DNA of 64,000 bases from JACCZX01 sp963786295 (GTDB lineage: Bacteria > Pseudomonadota > Gammaproteobacteria > Burkholderiales > Burkholderiaceae_F). A program made the translations under genes and the position numbers. Below, one piece after another: positions 10,604 through 18,178 of the stretch; position 1 is the stretch's first letter; every line of letters begins with the position of its first letter. The notes beneath the pieces are model-generated. The model was not told the DNA's origin and did no database searches. It saw only the letters and a list, made by a program, of their open reading frames with translations. Location: positions 1-64,000 of the forward strand of contig CAWAYV010000013.1 in NCBI GenBank assembly GCA_963786295.1, in the 5' to 3' direction.

Positions 10604-10872
10604 TGATGATTGGTCCCATGCCAATAGCCAACGCGGCGCCTCACGGGCGAACTGCGCGAGCGATTCCCGCACCTCTGTTTCGATAGTTTCCGGCCGTACA
10701 GTTAGGGTTGGCGCAACCACGGCGTGCGGATCAGGGCTGACGCCCAACGTGTTGTATTGAGATTTTTTCCACTTAACCGGCGTCGGTTCTAGTTATCCAA
10801 CTCCGACAGAAAGAATGCCCCATTTTGTCCGCTTTGCGATCAACTGCGCAAATCATCGGAACGTCTGTTCTT
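10604..10872. other. intergenic, possible cassette boundary
   Basis: This contains the core-like GCCCAAC (10742-10748, GTTGGGC on the minus strand) and an unassigned minus-strand frame beginning exactly there (residues like VRPETIETEVRESLAQFARE). The frame has no start signal and I do not call it. Confidence 0.35.
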
Positions 10873-10990
10873 GGCCGAAAGCAGACTTAATAGAGCACCG
10901 ATCGCTTGCAACATGACCGACATGCTGCGCGCCCCCGAAGGGCAGCAGGGAGATCTCGGTCAAAGTCAGTCTATGCAGAGCGTCCCCAAG
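10873..10990. repeat. ~250-bp repeat, copy 3, left part fused to tRNA-Glu
   Basis: From GGCCGAAAGCAGACTTAAT to CTATGCAGAGCGTCCCCAAG the sequence is nearly identical to copy 2, then it turns into the tRNA-Glu gene instead of the right part of the repeat. The repeat and the tRNA share the last ten bases of the tRNA gene. This is what a tRNA-3'-end integration junction would look like (inference). Confidence 0.6.
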
Positions 10991-11053
10991 GGGATTCGAA
11001 CCCCTGTTACCGCCGTGAAAGGGCGATGTCCTAGGCCTCTAGACGATGGGGAC
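10981..11053 (-). tRNA. tRNA-Glu (TTC), 3' CCA not encoded
   Basis: On the minus strand the gene starts GTCCCCATCGTCTAGAGG, has the anticodon loop CCTTTCA with TTC, a T-arm GGGGTTCGAATCCCC and the closing acceptor strand TGGGGAC plus discriminator G. The acceptor stem is fully paired. The three bases after the discriminator are CTC, not CCA, whereas both other tRNA genes in the window encode CCA; here the flank belongs to the dispersed repeat. CCA would have to be added by tRNA nucleotidyltransferase. It is 14 bp downstream of tRNA-Ala and probably co-transcribed. Confidence 0.93.
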
Positions 11054-11067
11054 TGCGGCGGTCGTGA

Positions 11068-11143
<76 letters not shown>

Positions 11144-11221
11144 ACACGCGAGGCGCGGATTATAGCCGCGGGACGCGCAAGCACTGAAACGTCTCTGCGC
11201 AGTCCCCGTCGTCCTAGACGA

Positions 11222-11611
11222 TCAGTGTGACTTGGCGTAGTCGATCATCCCCTGGAAATCGACCACGACGGCTGCCTCATCGCCGACTACCCACGCGTCG
11301 TGCCCTGAAGGCAGCAGCGAAACATCGCCAGGCCGGCAATCGAACTCGGTTCCATCGTCCATCCTGACGCGCAGCACGCCAGCGACGTGATATTGAAAGT
11401 GCGGCGCGTCGCAGCTGCGAGTCTTCGCAATCGGTTGCACTGAAGTCGACCAACGCCATCCGGGCTCGAATATCGCGCGGCCGACGGTAGCGCCGCCGAT
11501 CTTGATTAGTTCAACGCGCCCGCGCGGAAACTCGCGCACCTCGTCGGGCCGCGAGAAGTTCTTCCATTCGGCCATTTCTTCGGCGTGTTCAACGGCATGT
11601 GGCTGGTTCAT
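11222..11611 (-). CDS. cupin-domain protein
   Basis: 129 residues. A single small cupin barrel: motif 1 region CDAPHFQYHVAGVLRVRMDDG and motif 2 region CRPGDVSLLPSGHDAWV, followed by VVDFQGMIDYAK. The metal ligands are only partly conserved, so catalysis cannot be assumed. The ATG (11609-11611) overlaps the stop of the upstream PNPOx-fold gene as TGATG, so the two are translationally coupled. Last gene of the TetR-VOC-PNPOx-cupin operon; the operon suggests a stress or small-molecule modification role, but the substrate is unknown. Confidence 0.8.
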   Translation of the reverse strand: MNQPHAVEHAEEMAEWKNFSRPDEVREFPRGRVELIKIGGATVGRAIFEPGWRWSTSVQPIAKTRSCDAPHFQYHVAGVLRVRMDDGTEFDCRPGDVSLLPSGHDAWVVGDEAAVVVDFQGMIDYAKSH

Positions 11612-12234
11612 CAGTCGTCCTCCTTGGGTGATGTGGCATGCGCCGGATCGCCCATTGGCAACACGTCGGCGAATGCCTCAAAACGCTTCCACGCAGGCAC
11701 CGGCGGAACGTAGCCGGCGCGTGGCACGTAAGCCGACGCTTCCACCATCTGCATTCGATGGATGTAGCGCGGGCAATTCGGAAAAATTTGCGTTGCACGT
11801 ACGCGCACGATCACCTGTGCGCCGGCAAATTGCTCGAGCAACGGATCGTCGAGCTGGATAAAACTGGTTCCGTTCACGCGCAGACGGCGCGGCCGCTCGA
11901 AGTCGATAAACAGCAGCGCGATCGCTGGGTTCACGAGCACGTTGCCGAGACTGCGGAACATGCCGTTGCCGTCGTAGCTCGGAAACGCGATCTCATTGAC
12001 GTCGGTCACTCGGACGAACCCCGCTGCACCGCCTTTGTACGAGCAGTCTGGCCGCCCGTCGCAATCGGCGGTTGCAACGAAGAACAACGTTCGACTCTCG
12101 ACGAACGCGCGATCCTCGTCGGTGAACTCGGTTCGCGACAGCTTGTCGACTAGCCGATCCGCAAGCCGGCGCGTATCGAACCGGTCCTGCAGCCCCCGCA
12201 TGCCGATGTGATACGCATCGTTGGGCGAAACCAT
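11611..12234 (-). CDS. pyridoxamine 5'-phosphate oxidase-like FMN-binding protein
   Basis: 207 residues from ATG 12234, one base beyond the stop of the VOC gene. The split-barrel signature is clear: FVESRTLFFVATADCDGRPDCSYKGG, then IAFPSYDGNGMFRSLGNVLVNPAIALLFIDF. This is the longer PNPOx-like group with a C-terminal segment (CPRYIHRM...PVPAWKRFEAF), usually flavin- or heme-binding and of unassigned substrate. The last residues are coupled to the cupin gene. Not a true PdxH, since the gene is embedded in a small regulated operon. Confidence 0.82.
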   Translation of the reverse strand: MVSPNDAYHIGMRGLQDRFDTRRLADRLVDKLSRTEFTDEDRAFVESRTLFFVATADCDGRPDCSYKGGAAGFVRVTDVNEIAFPSYDGNGMFRSLGNVLVNPAIALLFIDFERPRRLRVNGTSFIQLDDPLLEQFAGAQVIVRVRATQIFPNCPRYIHRMQMVEASAYVPRAGYVPPVPAWKRFEAFADVLPMGDPAHATSPKEDD

Positions 12235-12235
12235 C

Positions 12236-12616
12236 TCAGCCAACGTCCTCGTGCAGGCAGAGGATGTTGCCCTCGGTGTCTTCGAACCATGCCGCTTTCT
12301 CCGAGCCCAGCACGCAGACATGGTCGATCGTTTTGAATCCCGGGAAGTCGTAGTCGGCAAACTTGACGCCGCGCGCCTTCAGCGTAGTGATGGCGTTAGT
12401 GATGTTGTCGACTTTGAAACTCAGCGCCGTATGCTCGGCCTTCGTTCCTTCGTCCTTCGGAAACAACGCGACCTCGGTGCCGCCGCAGCGGTAGATGAAT
12501 TTGCCGTCGGGCCGCAATCCGTCTGGCTCGAGGCCAAGTCCCTCCTCGTAAAAGCGCCGAGCGCGGGACAGATCCTTGACCGGCAACATGCACGTGACTT
12601 GCGATTGCGAAAGCAT
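12236..12616 (-). CDS. VOC superfamily (glyoxalase/dioxygenase-fold) protein
   Basis: 126 residues. Start ATG 12616 is chosen because GGAGGAGGG lies just upstream. Two beta-alpha-beta-beta-beta modules: MLPVKDLSRARRFYEEGLGL at the N-terminus and HVCVLGSEKAAWFEDTEGNI (with the terminal E of the metal site region) at the C-terminus. VOC proteins of this size act as dimers in dioxygenases, glyoxalases or antibiotic-binding proteins; substrate unknown. 74 bp downstream of the TetR gene, with a hairpin repeat in between. Confidence 0.82.
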   Translation of the reverse strand: MLSQSQVTCMLPVKDLSRARRFYEEGLGLEPDGLRPDGKFIYRCGGTEVALFPKDEGTKAEHTALSFKVDNITNAITTLKARGVKFADYDFPGFKTIDHVCVLGSEKAAWFEDTEGNILCLHEDVG

Positions 12617-12651
12617 GAATCCCTCCTCCTGGGAACTACGTTGCACGATGA

Positions 12652-12690
12652 CGCACCGGCAGCGTGCCGGCTATGGGCAGGATTGCGTAC
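12652..12690 (-). repeat. REP-like element, copy A (18-mer plus GC hairpin)
   Basis: Immediately after the TetR stop codon the minus strand reads GTACGCAATCCTGCCCAT, then a hairpin GCCGGCA-CGC-TGCCGGT. The same 18-mer followed by another GC hairpin occurs after gltX (14610-14647). Confidence 0.6.
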
Positions 12691-13260
12691 TTACTTGAAC
12701 AGCTCCACCAGCGCGCGATTAGCCGCTGTTTCAAAGCGCGACACCTCACCGAAGGAGCGCGCCAGCATCATCGCGCCTTCAAGTGAGCCGACCAATGCAC
12801 GGGCGACTTCATGCGCCGGGCCTGAGAACTTCAGCTCACGCGCTTTCTGCCCTTGCTTCAGCACCGCGGTCAGCCAACGTTCGTTTTCGTCGAAGAAGTG
12901 TTTCATTTCCTCCTTCATCGGCTTCGGCAGCGTCGCGTATTCGGCGGCCAGCATCCCGCATAGACACATACGGTTATTGCGCAACACGTCCGCATAAATC
13001 TGGGCGTATCGCTTCAGTTTCTCGGGCGCAGTCGTACTGGTCTCGTCGATCGAGTCGAGCGCGGCCAGAAAGTTTTTTTCATAGCGCTTGATCAGGCGAT
13101 GGCCAAGCTCGGCCTTGGCCGGAAAGTGATAGTGCAGGCTGGCCTTGGTGACGCCAAGGGTGGTCGCAATGTCGGCGTAGCTGAAGCCGTTAAAACCGCG
13201 CGTCTGCACCAGGCGCTCGGCAGTATCCAGAATCCGCTGCGACGTGTCTGCTCTTACCAC
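12691..13260 (-). CDS. TetR/AcrR family transcriptional repressor
   Basis: 189 residues from GTG 13260, placed 6 nt after AAGGGG; a TTG ten codons upstream is less likely. The N-terminal helix-turn-helix is typical: RILDTAERLVQTRGFNGFSY, ADIATTLGVTKASLHYHFPAKAELG. The C-terminal ligand domain contains MCLCGMLAAEYATLPKPM, as in TetR proteins with a TetR_C_16/YxaF-like effector domain. It heads the operon with VOC, PNPOx and cupin genes and is divergent from a LuxR-type gene. A perfect palindrome TACCAATTGGTA lies between them and is the likely operator. Expected to repress its own operon and possibly the divergent gene. Confidence 0.88.
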   Translation of the reverse strand: MVRADTSQRILDTAERLVQTRGFNGFSYADIATTLGVTKASLHYHFPAKAELGHRLIKRYEKNFLAALDSIDETSTTAPEKLKRYAQIYADVLRNNRMCLCGMLAAEYATLPKPMKEEMKHFFDENERWLTAVLKQGQKARELKFSGPAHEVARALVGSLEGAMMLARSFGEVSRFETAANRALVELFK

Positions 13261-13309
13261 CGTTGTCCCCTTTACCTGCGGCCTGAACAAATTTCTGCTT
13301 ACCTACTAG

Positions 13310-13338
13310 TTGACAAGTTACTTACCAATTGGTAGAAA
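13310..13338. promoter_or_regulatory. divergent promoter with TetR-type operator
   Basis: The 12-bp perfect palindrome TACCAATTGGTA (13323-13334) lies inside the 17-bp spacer between TTGACA (13310-13315) and TAGAAA (13333-13338), a plausible promoter for the plus-strand LuxR-type gene. A repressor bound there would block that promoter. The half-site CTTACC also occurs once more just to the left (13298-13303). Confidence 0.5.
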
Positions 13339-13368
13339 GTCAACCGTTTGTGTAGCGGCAACTTACCG

Positions 13369-14121
13369 ATGTCGAGCAATCTGAGCAGGGTTGATATGCG
13401 GGCGGCGCTCGATACGCTGCACGCGATCGGCCAGGACTGTGTTGATAGCGGCGATTTCGCGCGCCGCGGTGTGCAACGGTTGCCGCGGCTTGTCAGCTCC
13501 GAGCTCACCACGCTGTCGGTCTGCAACCTCGACAGCGGACACCGCAGGGTCGTCTGCGATCAGCCGGGCGCGATTTCGCGGCGCGAGCTCGAAGTTTTCG
13601 ACCGCTACTTTTTCGAGCATCCACTGGTGCGCGAGCACGGCCGCAACCCGGCGGCTGTGACACGGCGCATAGATGACCTGCTTCCTGGCAGCGCATTTCA
13701 GCGCACTCCGCTATTTAACGACTACTACTGCGCCATCCGGATCGATCACGTGATGGCAGTGCCGATCCATATCGATCGGCACATCCTCGTCAGCTTCGTG
13801 GTCAACCGCAGCAAGCGCGGCTTCAGTGATCGGGATCGCGAGCGTGTTGAGGTGATCCGGCCGCACTTGGGTCATCTGTATCGTCTTAGCACGCATGCGC
13901 CCCGCAGCAATGAGTCGTTCGCAGAAGTCGAAGCACCGCTGACCGTGCGCGAACGTGACGTACTCGACTGGCTGGGCGCCGGCAAGACCGACAAAGACAT
14001 CGCTGCGATCCTGGCCATCAGTCCGCGCACAGTGCAAAAGCATTTGCAGCGAATCTACGAAAAACTGGGCGTCGAAACCCGGACCGCCGCGGTAATGCGC
14101 GCCATCGCAGCGCGGCACTGA
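13369..14121 (+). CDS. LuxR-type transcriptional regulator
   Basis: 250 residues from ATG 13369 (no strong ribosome binding site). The N-terminal ~180 residues form a PAS/GAF-like sensor region. The C-terminal 60 residues are a clear LuxR helix-turn-helix: LTVRERDVLDWLGAGKTDKD, IAAILAISPRTVQKHLQRIY, EKLGVETRTAAVMRA. No autoinducer synthase is nearby and the acyl-homoserine-lactone pocket residues are not evident, so a LuxR solo or stand-alone activator is likely. Divergent from the TetR gene and probably under the same operator. Confidence 0.85.
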   Translation: MSSNLSRVDMRAALDTLHAIGQDCVDSGDFARRGVQRLPRLVSSELTTLSVCNLDSGHRRVVCDQPGAISRRELEVFDRYFFEHPLVREHGRNPAAVTRRIDDLLPGSAFQRTPLFNDYYCAIRIDHVMAVPIHIDRHILVSFVVNRSKRGFSDRDRERVEVIRPHLGHLYRLSTHAPRSNESFAEVEAPLTVRERDVLDWLGAGKTDKDIAAILAISPRTVQKHLQRIYEKLGVETRTAAVMRAIAARH

Positions 14122-14152
14122 CTTGGTTTCTGGACCCGGCGGCCCGGCGCAA

Positions 14153-14548
14153 CTATTTCTTCTCGGCAGCGACTACCCAATTTTCAACCGGCGACTTGCC
14201 GTCGCGAACTGACAGCACGGTCGCGTCGAGCTTCTCGCCGCGCACGGTGCCCTTCCATAGCAGCTTGCCGTAACGCGCGCTCTCGGTCTCGGCTTCAAAG
14301 ACGGTCGTGTCGCCCTGCGTGCTCGTCTTGTAGGCTGCGTCCGAGTAGCCGTACTTGTCGCACGCGCTCGAGCGGAATCGGCCGTCGCGGAATGTCAGCG
14401 TGTCGGCATCGCCGGATGTCTTGCCGCGTTCCATGAATACGCCGTCGAATCGTTTGCCGTCGAGCGCACCGCTCGCCAGCGCGGGCACGGTGGTCAACAT
14501 CATCGTCAAGGCGCACAGGGCAGCGCCCGGCCAGGAAGTCAGTTTCAT
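14153..14548 (-). CDS. secreted protein of unknown function
   Basis: 131 residues. The signal peptide MKLTSWPGAALCALTMMLTT...ALA is followed by a small beta-rich domain (RFDGVFMERGKTSGDADTLT, FRSSACDKYGYSDAAYKT, GKLLWKGTVRGEKLDATVL). Only one cysteine pair partner is seen. An AAAGGACAACG motif precedes the ATG at 14548. The pattern of alternating short strands with a SSACDKYGY core recurs in small secreted proteins of environmental proteobacteria, but I know no function. Confidence 0.75.
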   Translation of the reverse strand: MKLTSWPGAALCALTMMLTTVPALASGALDGKRFDGVFMERGKTSGDADTLTFRDGRFRSSACDKYGYSDAAYKTSTQGDTTVFEAETESARYGKLLWKGTVRGEKLDATVLSVRDGKSPVENWVVAAEKK

Positions 14549-14609
14549 CGTTGTCCTTTCGGTTCAATGGTCGTAAAAGTCGTCGCTTGCGCGGCAACAA
14601 CTTTGTAGA

Positions 14610-14647
14610 CGCCGCGACGCGGCGCGACCATGGGCAGGATTGCGTAC
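14610..14647 (-). repeat. REP-like element, copy B (18-mer plus GC hairpin)
   Basis: Ten bases after the gltX stop codon the minus strand reads GTACGCAATCCTGCCCAT, identical to the 18-mer after the TetR gene, followed by a different but equally GC-rich hairpin (GCCGCG-T-CGCGGC). Confidence 0.6.
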
Positions 14648-14656
14648 GCGGAATGG

Positions 14657-16072
14657 TCAGCGCGCTTGCGCAGCAGAAATGGCAAGCGCACGATCGATTC
14701 GCTCGAGAACTTTGTCGCGGCCGATCAATTCGAGCACTGCATCGATTGAGGGCGTTTGCGTGTGCCCGGTGACCGCGACACGCAAAGGACCCGCGACCTG
14801 TGGCATCTTGAGCTTGTGCTCGTTCACGATTTGCTTGATCGCGCCGTGTAGCGCAGTACGCTCCCACTGGAGCTCAGAGGCCCGATCACGGAATGCTTGC
14901 ACCGCCTGCCGGCCCGAATCGTTCAAGTGTTCAGTCAGCAATTCGACTTTGACTCCTGGTTCGCTGTAGAACAGCAGCGCTGAGTCCGCCAACTCATTCA
15001 GCGTGCGCGAGCGATCCTTAAACAGCGCGACGACACTCCGCAGCGCGGGACCGCCGGCCAGGTCCCCGCCTCGTGCTTCGATTCTTGTAGCTACCAGGGA
15101 CACCAGACGATCGTCATCGGCTTCCTTGATGTACTCGCCATTGAGCCACATCAACTTGTCAAGGTTGTACTGCGCCGGCGCCCGATTGATGTGCTGCAAG
15201 TCGAACCACTGGACCAGCTCCTCGCGTGTGAATTTCTCGTCGTCGCCATGGCTCCAGCCAAGGCGTGCAAGGTAATTAAACAGCGCCTCGGGTAGAAAGC
15301 CGTCCTCGTCGTACTGCAGCACGCTGACCGCACCGTGGCGCTTGGACAACTTATTGCCGTCGGGCGCGAGAATCAGCGGCAGATGCCCGAATCGCGGAGG
15401 CGTCCAGCCAAGCGCGCGATAGAGATTGATTTGCCGCGGCGTGTTGTTGATGTGCTCTTCGCCGCGCAGGACGTGCGAGATTCGCATGTCGGCATCATCA
15501 ACCGTCACCGCAAAGTTATAGGTCGGCATCCAGTCGCTACGCGCGATCACCAGATCGTCCAGCTCGCGGTTCGAGATGCTGATCGGCCCCTTGACCAGAT
15601 CATTCCACTCGACGTCGCCATCATCGGGATTGCGGAAGCGAAACACCGGCTGCACACCCTCGGGCGGTGTCTTGCCGCGCGCGTTCTCCGGCCGCCAGCG
15701 GCCGTCGTAGCGCGGCTTCTCGTTGCGCGCGATTTGCGCTTCGCGCAACGCTTCCAGTTCCTCTTTGCTCGCGTAGCAGCGATACGCTCGGCCATCAGCG
15801 AGCATTTGTTCGAGCACTTCCTTATAGCGAGTCAGGCGCTCGGTCTGCCGTACCGGCCCTTCGTCGTAGTCGAGTTCGAGCCAGCGCATGCTCTGCAAGA
15901 TGACCTGCACAGCCTGCTCGGTCGAGCGCTCTAAGTCCGTGTCCTCGATGCGCAGAATGAACTTGCCGCCGTGATGACGCGCGAACGCCCAGCAAAAGAG
16001 CGCCGTGCGCGCCGTGCCGAGGTGCAGCATGCCGGTTGGGCTCGGTGCAATTCGCGTTCTTACTTCGCTCAT
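14657..16072 (-). CDS. gltX: glutamyl-tRNA synthetase
   Basis: 471 residues, the usual length. Charges tRNA-Glu in the cytoplasm. The start ATG 16072 is chosen because the protein then begins MSEVRTRIAPSPTGMLHLG, with the class I HIGH-like motif at residues 9-19. The second catalytic motif is KLSKRHGA. C-terminal anticodon-binding domain with LTEHLNDSGRQAVQAFRD is present. No GluQ-type truncation. 22 bp separate its start from the divergent caspase-like gene. A REP-like element follows its stop. Confidence 0.96.
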   Translation of the reverse strand: MSEVRTRIAPSPTGMLHLGTARTALFCWAFARHHGGKFILRIEDTDLERSTEQAVQVILQSMRWLELDYDEGPVRQTERLTRYKEVLEQMLADGRAYRCYASKEELEALREAQIARNEKPRYDGRWRPENARGKTPPEGVQPVFRFRNPDDGDVEWNDLVKGPISISNRELDDLVIARSDWMPTYNFAVTVDDADMRISHVLRGEEHINNTPRQINLYRALGWTPPRFGHLPLILAPDGNKLSKRHGAVSVLQYDEDGFLPEALFNYLARLGWSHGDDEKFTREELVQWFDLQHINRAPAQYNLDKLMWLNGEYIKEADDDRLVSLVATRIEARGGDLAGGPALRSVVALFKDRSRTLNELADSALLFYSEPGVKVELLTEHLNDSGRQAVQAFRDRASELQWERTALHGAIKQIVNEHKLKMPQVAGPLRVAVTGHTQTPSIDAVLELIGRDKVLERIDRALAISAAQAR

Positions 16073-16094
16073 GCATGCATGGTAACTTGCAAAC

Positions 16095-17630
16095 ATGATC
16101 GACAAACTAATCGTCACCAACCGGGCCGCTCTACGAACAAAGTACGGCGCGCGCGGGCTTGCGAAGGTGACGGCCGCTGTCAAGGCGCTGATTGCTGCCG
16201 ACCGCAAGCAAGGCTTGGTGACACGCCTGATCGCACTCGACACGGCGGCGATGAAGCGATACGGGTCGGCGGTGACCGACGCCTCGAGCGCGCGACAGAA
16301 CAAGCGCGCGATCGACTCGCTCTATCGCGCGTTGCGACCACACTACCTGATGATTCTGGGTTCGATCGACGTCATTCCACATCAGGATCCGAAGAATCCG
16401 GTGTATGCAGACGACCGCGAAGACGATCCAGTGGCGTGGGGCGACTTGCCGTATGCGTGCGATGCGCCCTATTCCCGCGACATCACAAAGTTCATCGGCC
16501 CGACGAGAGTGATTGGGCGCGTGCCCGACATGACGGGTGCCAGCGAACCGTCGCACCTGCTGGCGTGCCTCCAAACTGCGGTGACGTATAAGCAGCGGCC
16601 GCTTGCGCAGTATCTCGACTACTTTGCGTTGTCGGTGCAACTATGGAAAAAGTCGAGCGCGCTGTCGCTTGCGAACATCTTCGGCAATGCGCGCAAGCTG
16701 TTGCTCGCCCCACCGACCGGCAGCGTCGCAGCCAGCCGCAAGCTCGGCCCGCGCAGTCACTTCATTAACTGCCACGGCGCACTGGCCGATCCGCGTTTTT
16801 ACGGCGAAGACAAGAAAGGCACGCCGGTCGCGCTCGACTCGAAGGACTTGCGCGGGCGGATTCGCGAAGGAACGGTGGCGGCGGTCGAATGTTGCTATGG
16901 AGCCGAGTTGTACGACTCGGCGGCGCTCAAACTGCCCCTGCCTATTTGTCAGTCTTATCTTGCACAGAGCGCGTACGGATATTTTGGTAGCACGACGATC
17001 GCCTACGGCCCGGCCGAAGGCAACGGCGCCGCTGACCTGATCACGCAATACTTTTTACTCGAAGTTCAGGCCGGGCATTCGCTTGGGCTGGCGGCGCTGA
17101 AGGCACAACAACGTTACGTCGAGCAAGTGGACGAACTCGATCCGATCGATCTGAAAACATTGGCGCAGTTTTATCTGCTGGGCGATCCGAGCGTGCAGCC
17201 GGTAAAAATAGATTCCGCGACGCGCACTCCGCCGACGGCGGCTGAAGTTATCGCCAAACGCAGCACGCGGGCGGCGCGGCGCGCGAATACCGAACGCATC
17301 GGACGTGTGCTGCGCGAAGTAAAGCCGACAGCATCAAAACCGGTCGAACCGACACGCTCGCCGGCCGTTCGCCGTCAGTTGACCCAGATTGCCAGGCAGA
17401 TTGGCGCTCCGTCGGCCGCGTCATTCACGGCGTTCGCGGTGCAGTGCGCCGGCCGGTCAGACGGCGTCAAGCATGCAACGCGCGGCGCGGCGGGCGTTGC
17501 AAACAAGTATTACCTTCTGATTACCACCGCCGATCATCTCGACAAGACCGATGTAGGCGCGCGCGTCGCCGTGGTCGCGCGCGAAACGGCTGAGCGCATC
17601 GTTGCGTATCGCATTTACTACCAGCGCTGA
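16095..17630 (+). CDS. C25/caspase-like (clan CD) cysteine peptidase
   Basis: 511 residues. Seen directly: RALRPHYLMILGSIDVIPHQ, TRVIGRVPDMTGASEP, HFINCHGALADPRFYG (H227-G228), AAVECCYGAELYD (C266/C267), GYFGSTTIAYGPAEGNGAAD and FYLLGDPSVQPV. A His-Gly followed ~40 residues later by a hydrophobic strand ending in Cys is the catalytic dyad arrangement of clan CD (caspases, gingipains C25); the LLGDPSV end of the domain is also seen in C25 peptidases. There is no signal peptide, so unlike gingipain this would act in the cytoplasm. The C-terminal ~140 residues are basic and proline-containing, then a small beta domain. Coupled by TGATG to a 93-residue gene. Physiological role unknown; regulated proteolysis or defence is possible (inference). 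Confidence 0.7.
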   Translation: MIDKLIVTNRAALRTKYGARGLAKVTAAVKALIAADRKQGLVTRLIALDTAAMKRYGSAVTDASSARQNKRAIDSLYRALRPHYLMILGSIDVIPHQDPKNPVYADDREDDPVAWGDLPYACDAPYSRDITKFIGPTRVIGRVPDMTGASEPSHLLACLQTAVTYKQRPLAQYLDYFALSVQLWKKSSALSLANIFGNARKLLLAPPTGSVAASRKLGPRSHFINCHGALADPRFYGEDKKGTPVALDSKDLRGRIREGTVAAVECCYGAELYDSAALKLPLPICQSYLAQSAYGYFGSTTIAYGPAEGNGAADLITQYFLLEVQAGHSLGLAALKAQQRYVEQVDELDPIDLKTLAQFYLLGDPSVQPVKIDSATRTPPTAAEVIAKRSTRAARRANTERIGRVLREVKPTASKPVEPTRSPAVRRQLTQIARQIGAPSAASFTAFAVQCAGRSDGVKHATRGAAGVANKYYLLITTADHLDKTDVGARVAVVARETAERIVAYRIYYQR

Positions 17631-17911
17631 TGGCGTCACGCACGCCCAAATCCAAATCCGAATCGACGGGCGCGCCGACGCATGTGCATGCGTTGCGCGG
17701 CCGCGTCTCCCAAGGACCTTTCGCACGCGGCAGCAAAAGTGAGCACATCGCGGTATTTCTCGAGACCAGCGCGGCGCGCTACGTCCTGCGCCGCCGCGAC
17801 GGCCCGGCCTATGCCGATCCGACGCTGCAGCGCTTCGTTGGGTGCGACGTCGAATGTGACGGCGTCATTGTGTCGTACGTTTTGATCGCCGATCGCATAG
17901 AGTCCGTTTAG
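17630..17911 (+). CDS. small conserved partner of the caspase-like peptidase
   Basis: 93 residues; ATG overlaps the stop of the peptidase gene (TGATG), so translation is coupled. The first 20 residues are Lys/Arg/Ser rich. The rest is a compact beta-barrel-like domain: VHALRGRVSQGPFARGSKSE, AVFLETSAARYVLRRRDGPA, FVGCDVECDGVIVSYVLIAD. I do not recognise a named family. Coupling implies stoichiometric synthesis with the peptidase, so a regulatory subunit, substrate or inhibitor is plausible, but this is inference. Confidence 0.7.
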   Translation: MASRTPKSKSESTGAPTHVHALRGRVSQGPFARGSKSEHIAVFLETSAARYVLRRRDGPAYADPTLQRFVGCDVECDGVIVSYVLIADRIESV

Positions 17912-17934
17912 CGCGGCGCCGCAAGGCAATCCGT

Positions 17935-18042
17935 TCACGGGATTCGATTCCTCGTGCGATACAGGCGATAAAGATACCCGCCTACAGCAAAGGCAATGAT
18001 CGTCAACAACACGCGCAGCAGCCACGCGTCTATCCATGCTCG
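17935..18042 (-). CDS. possible truncated small membrane protein
   Basis: The minus-strand frame ending at TGA 17935-17937 reads AWIDAWLLRVLLTIIAFAVG then GYLYRLYRTRNRIP, a convincing single transmembrane helix with a basic tail. No start codon is evident and the frame runs towards the tRNA-Val fragment, so the 5' part may have been replaced when the island inserted. The right boundary given is nominal. Confidence 0.3.
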   Translation of the reverse strand, partial: RAWIDAWLLRVLLTIIAFAVGGYLYRLYRTRNRIP

Positions 18043-18103
18043 CCGATCAGTTCGGTTATCCAGTCTGCCATCGGCTTGTCGGCACAGCACTGCCTGAAGT
18101 ATT

Positions 18104-18145
18104 TGGTGGGTGGTACAGGGTTCGAACCTGTGACCCCTGCCGTGT
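18104..18145 (-). repeat. att site: 42-bp copy of the 3' half of tRNA-Val
   Basis: Identical over 42 bp to 21101-21142, i.e. from CCA through the T-arm and variable loop into the anticodon loop of tRNA-Val; the homology ends sharply inside the anticodon loop. This is the classical distal attachment-site duplicate left by a tRNA-targeting tyrosine integrase. Together with the intact tRNA it brackets an island of about 3 kb. Confidence 0.85.
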
Positions 18146-18178
18146 CTGGCTCAACGGCAGCAATTTACTGACGAGCTG

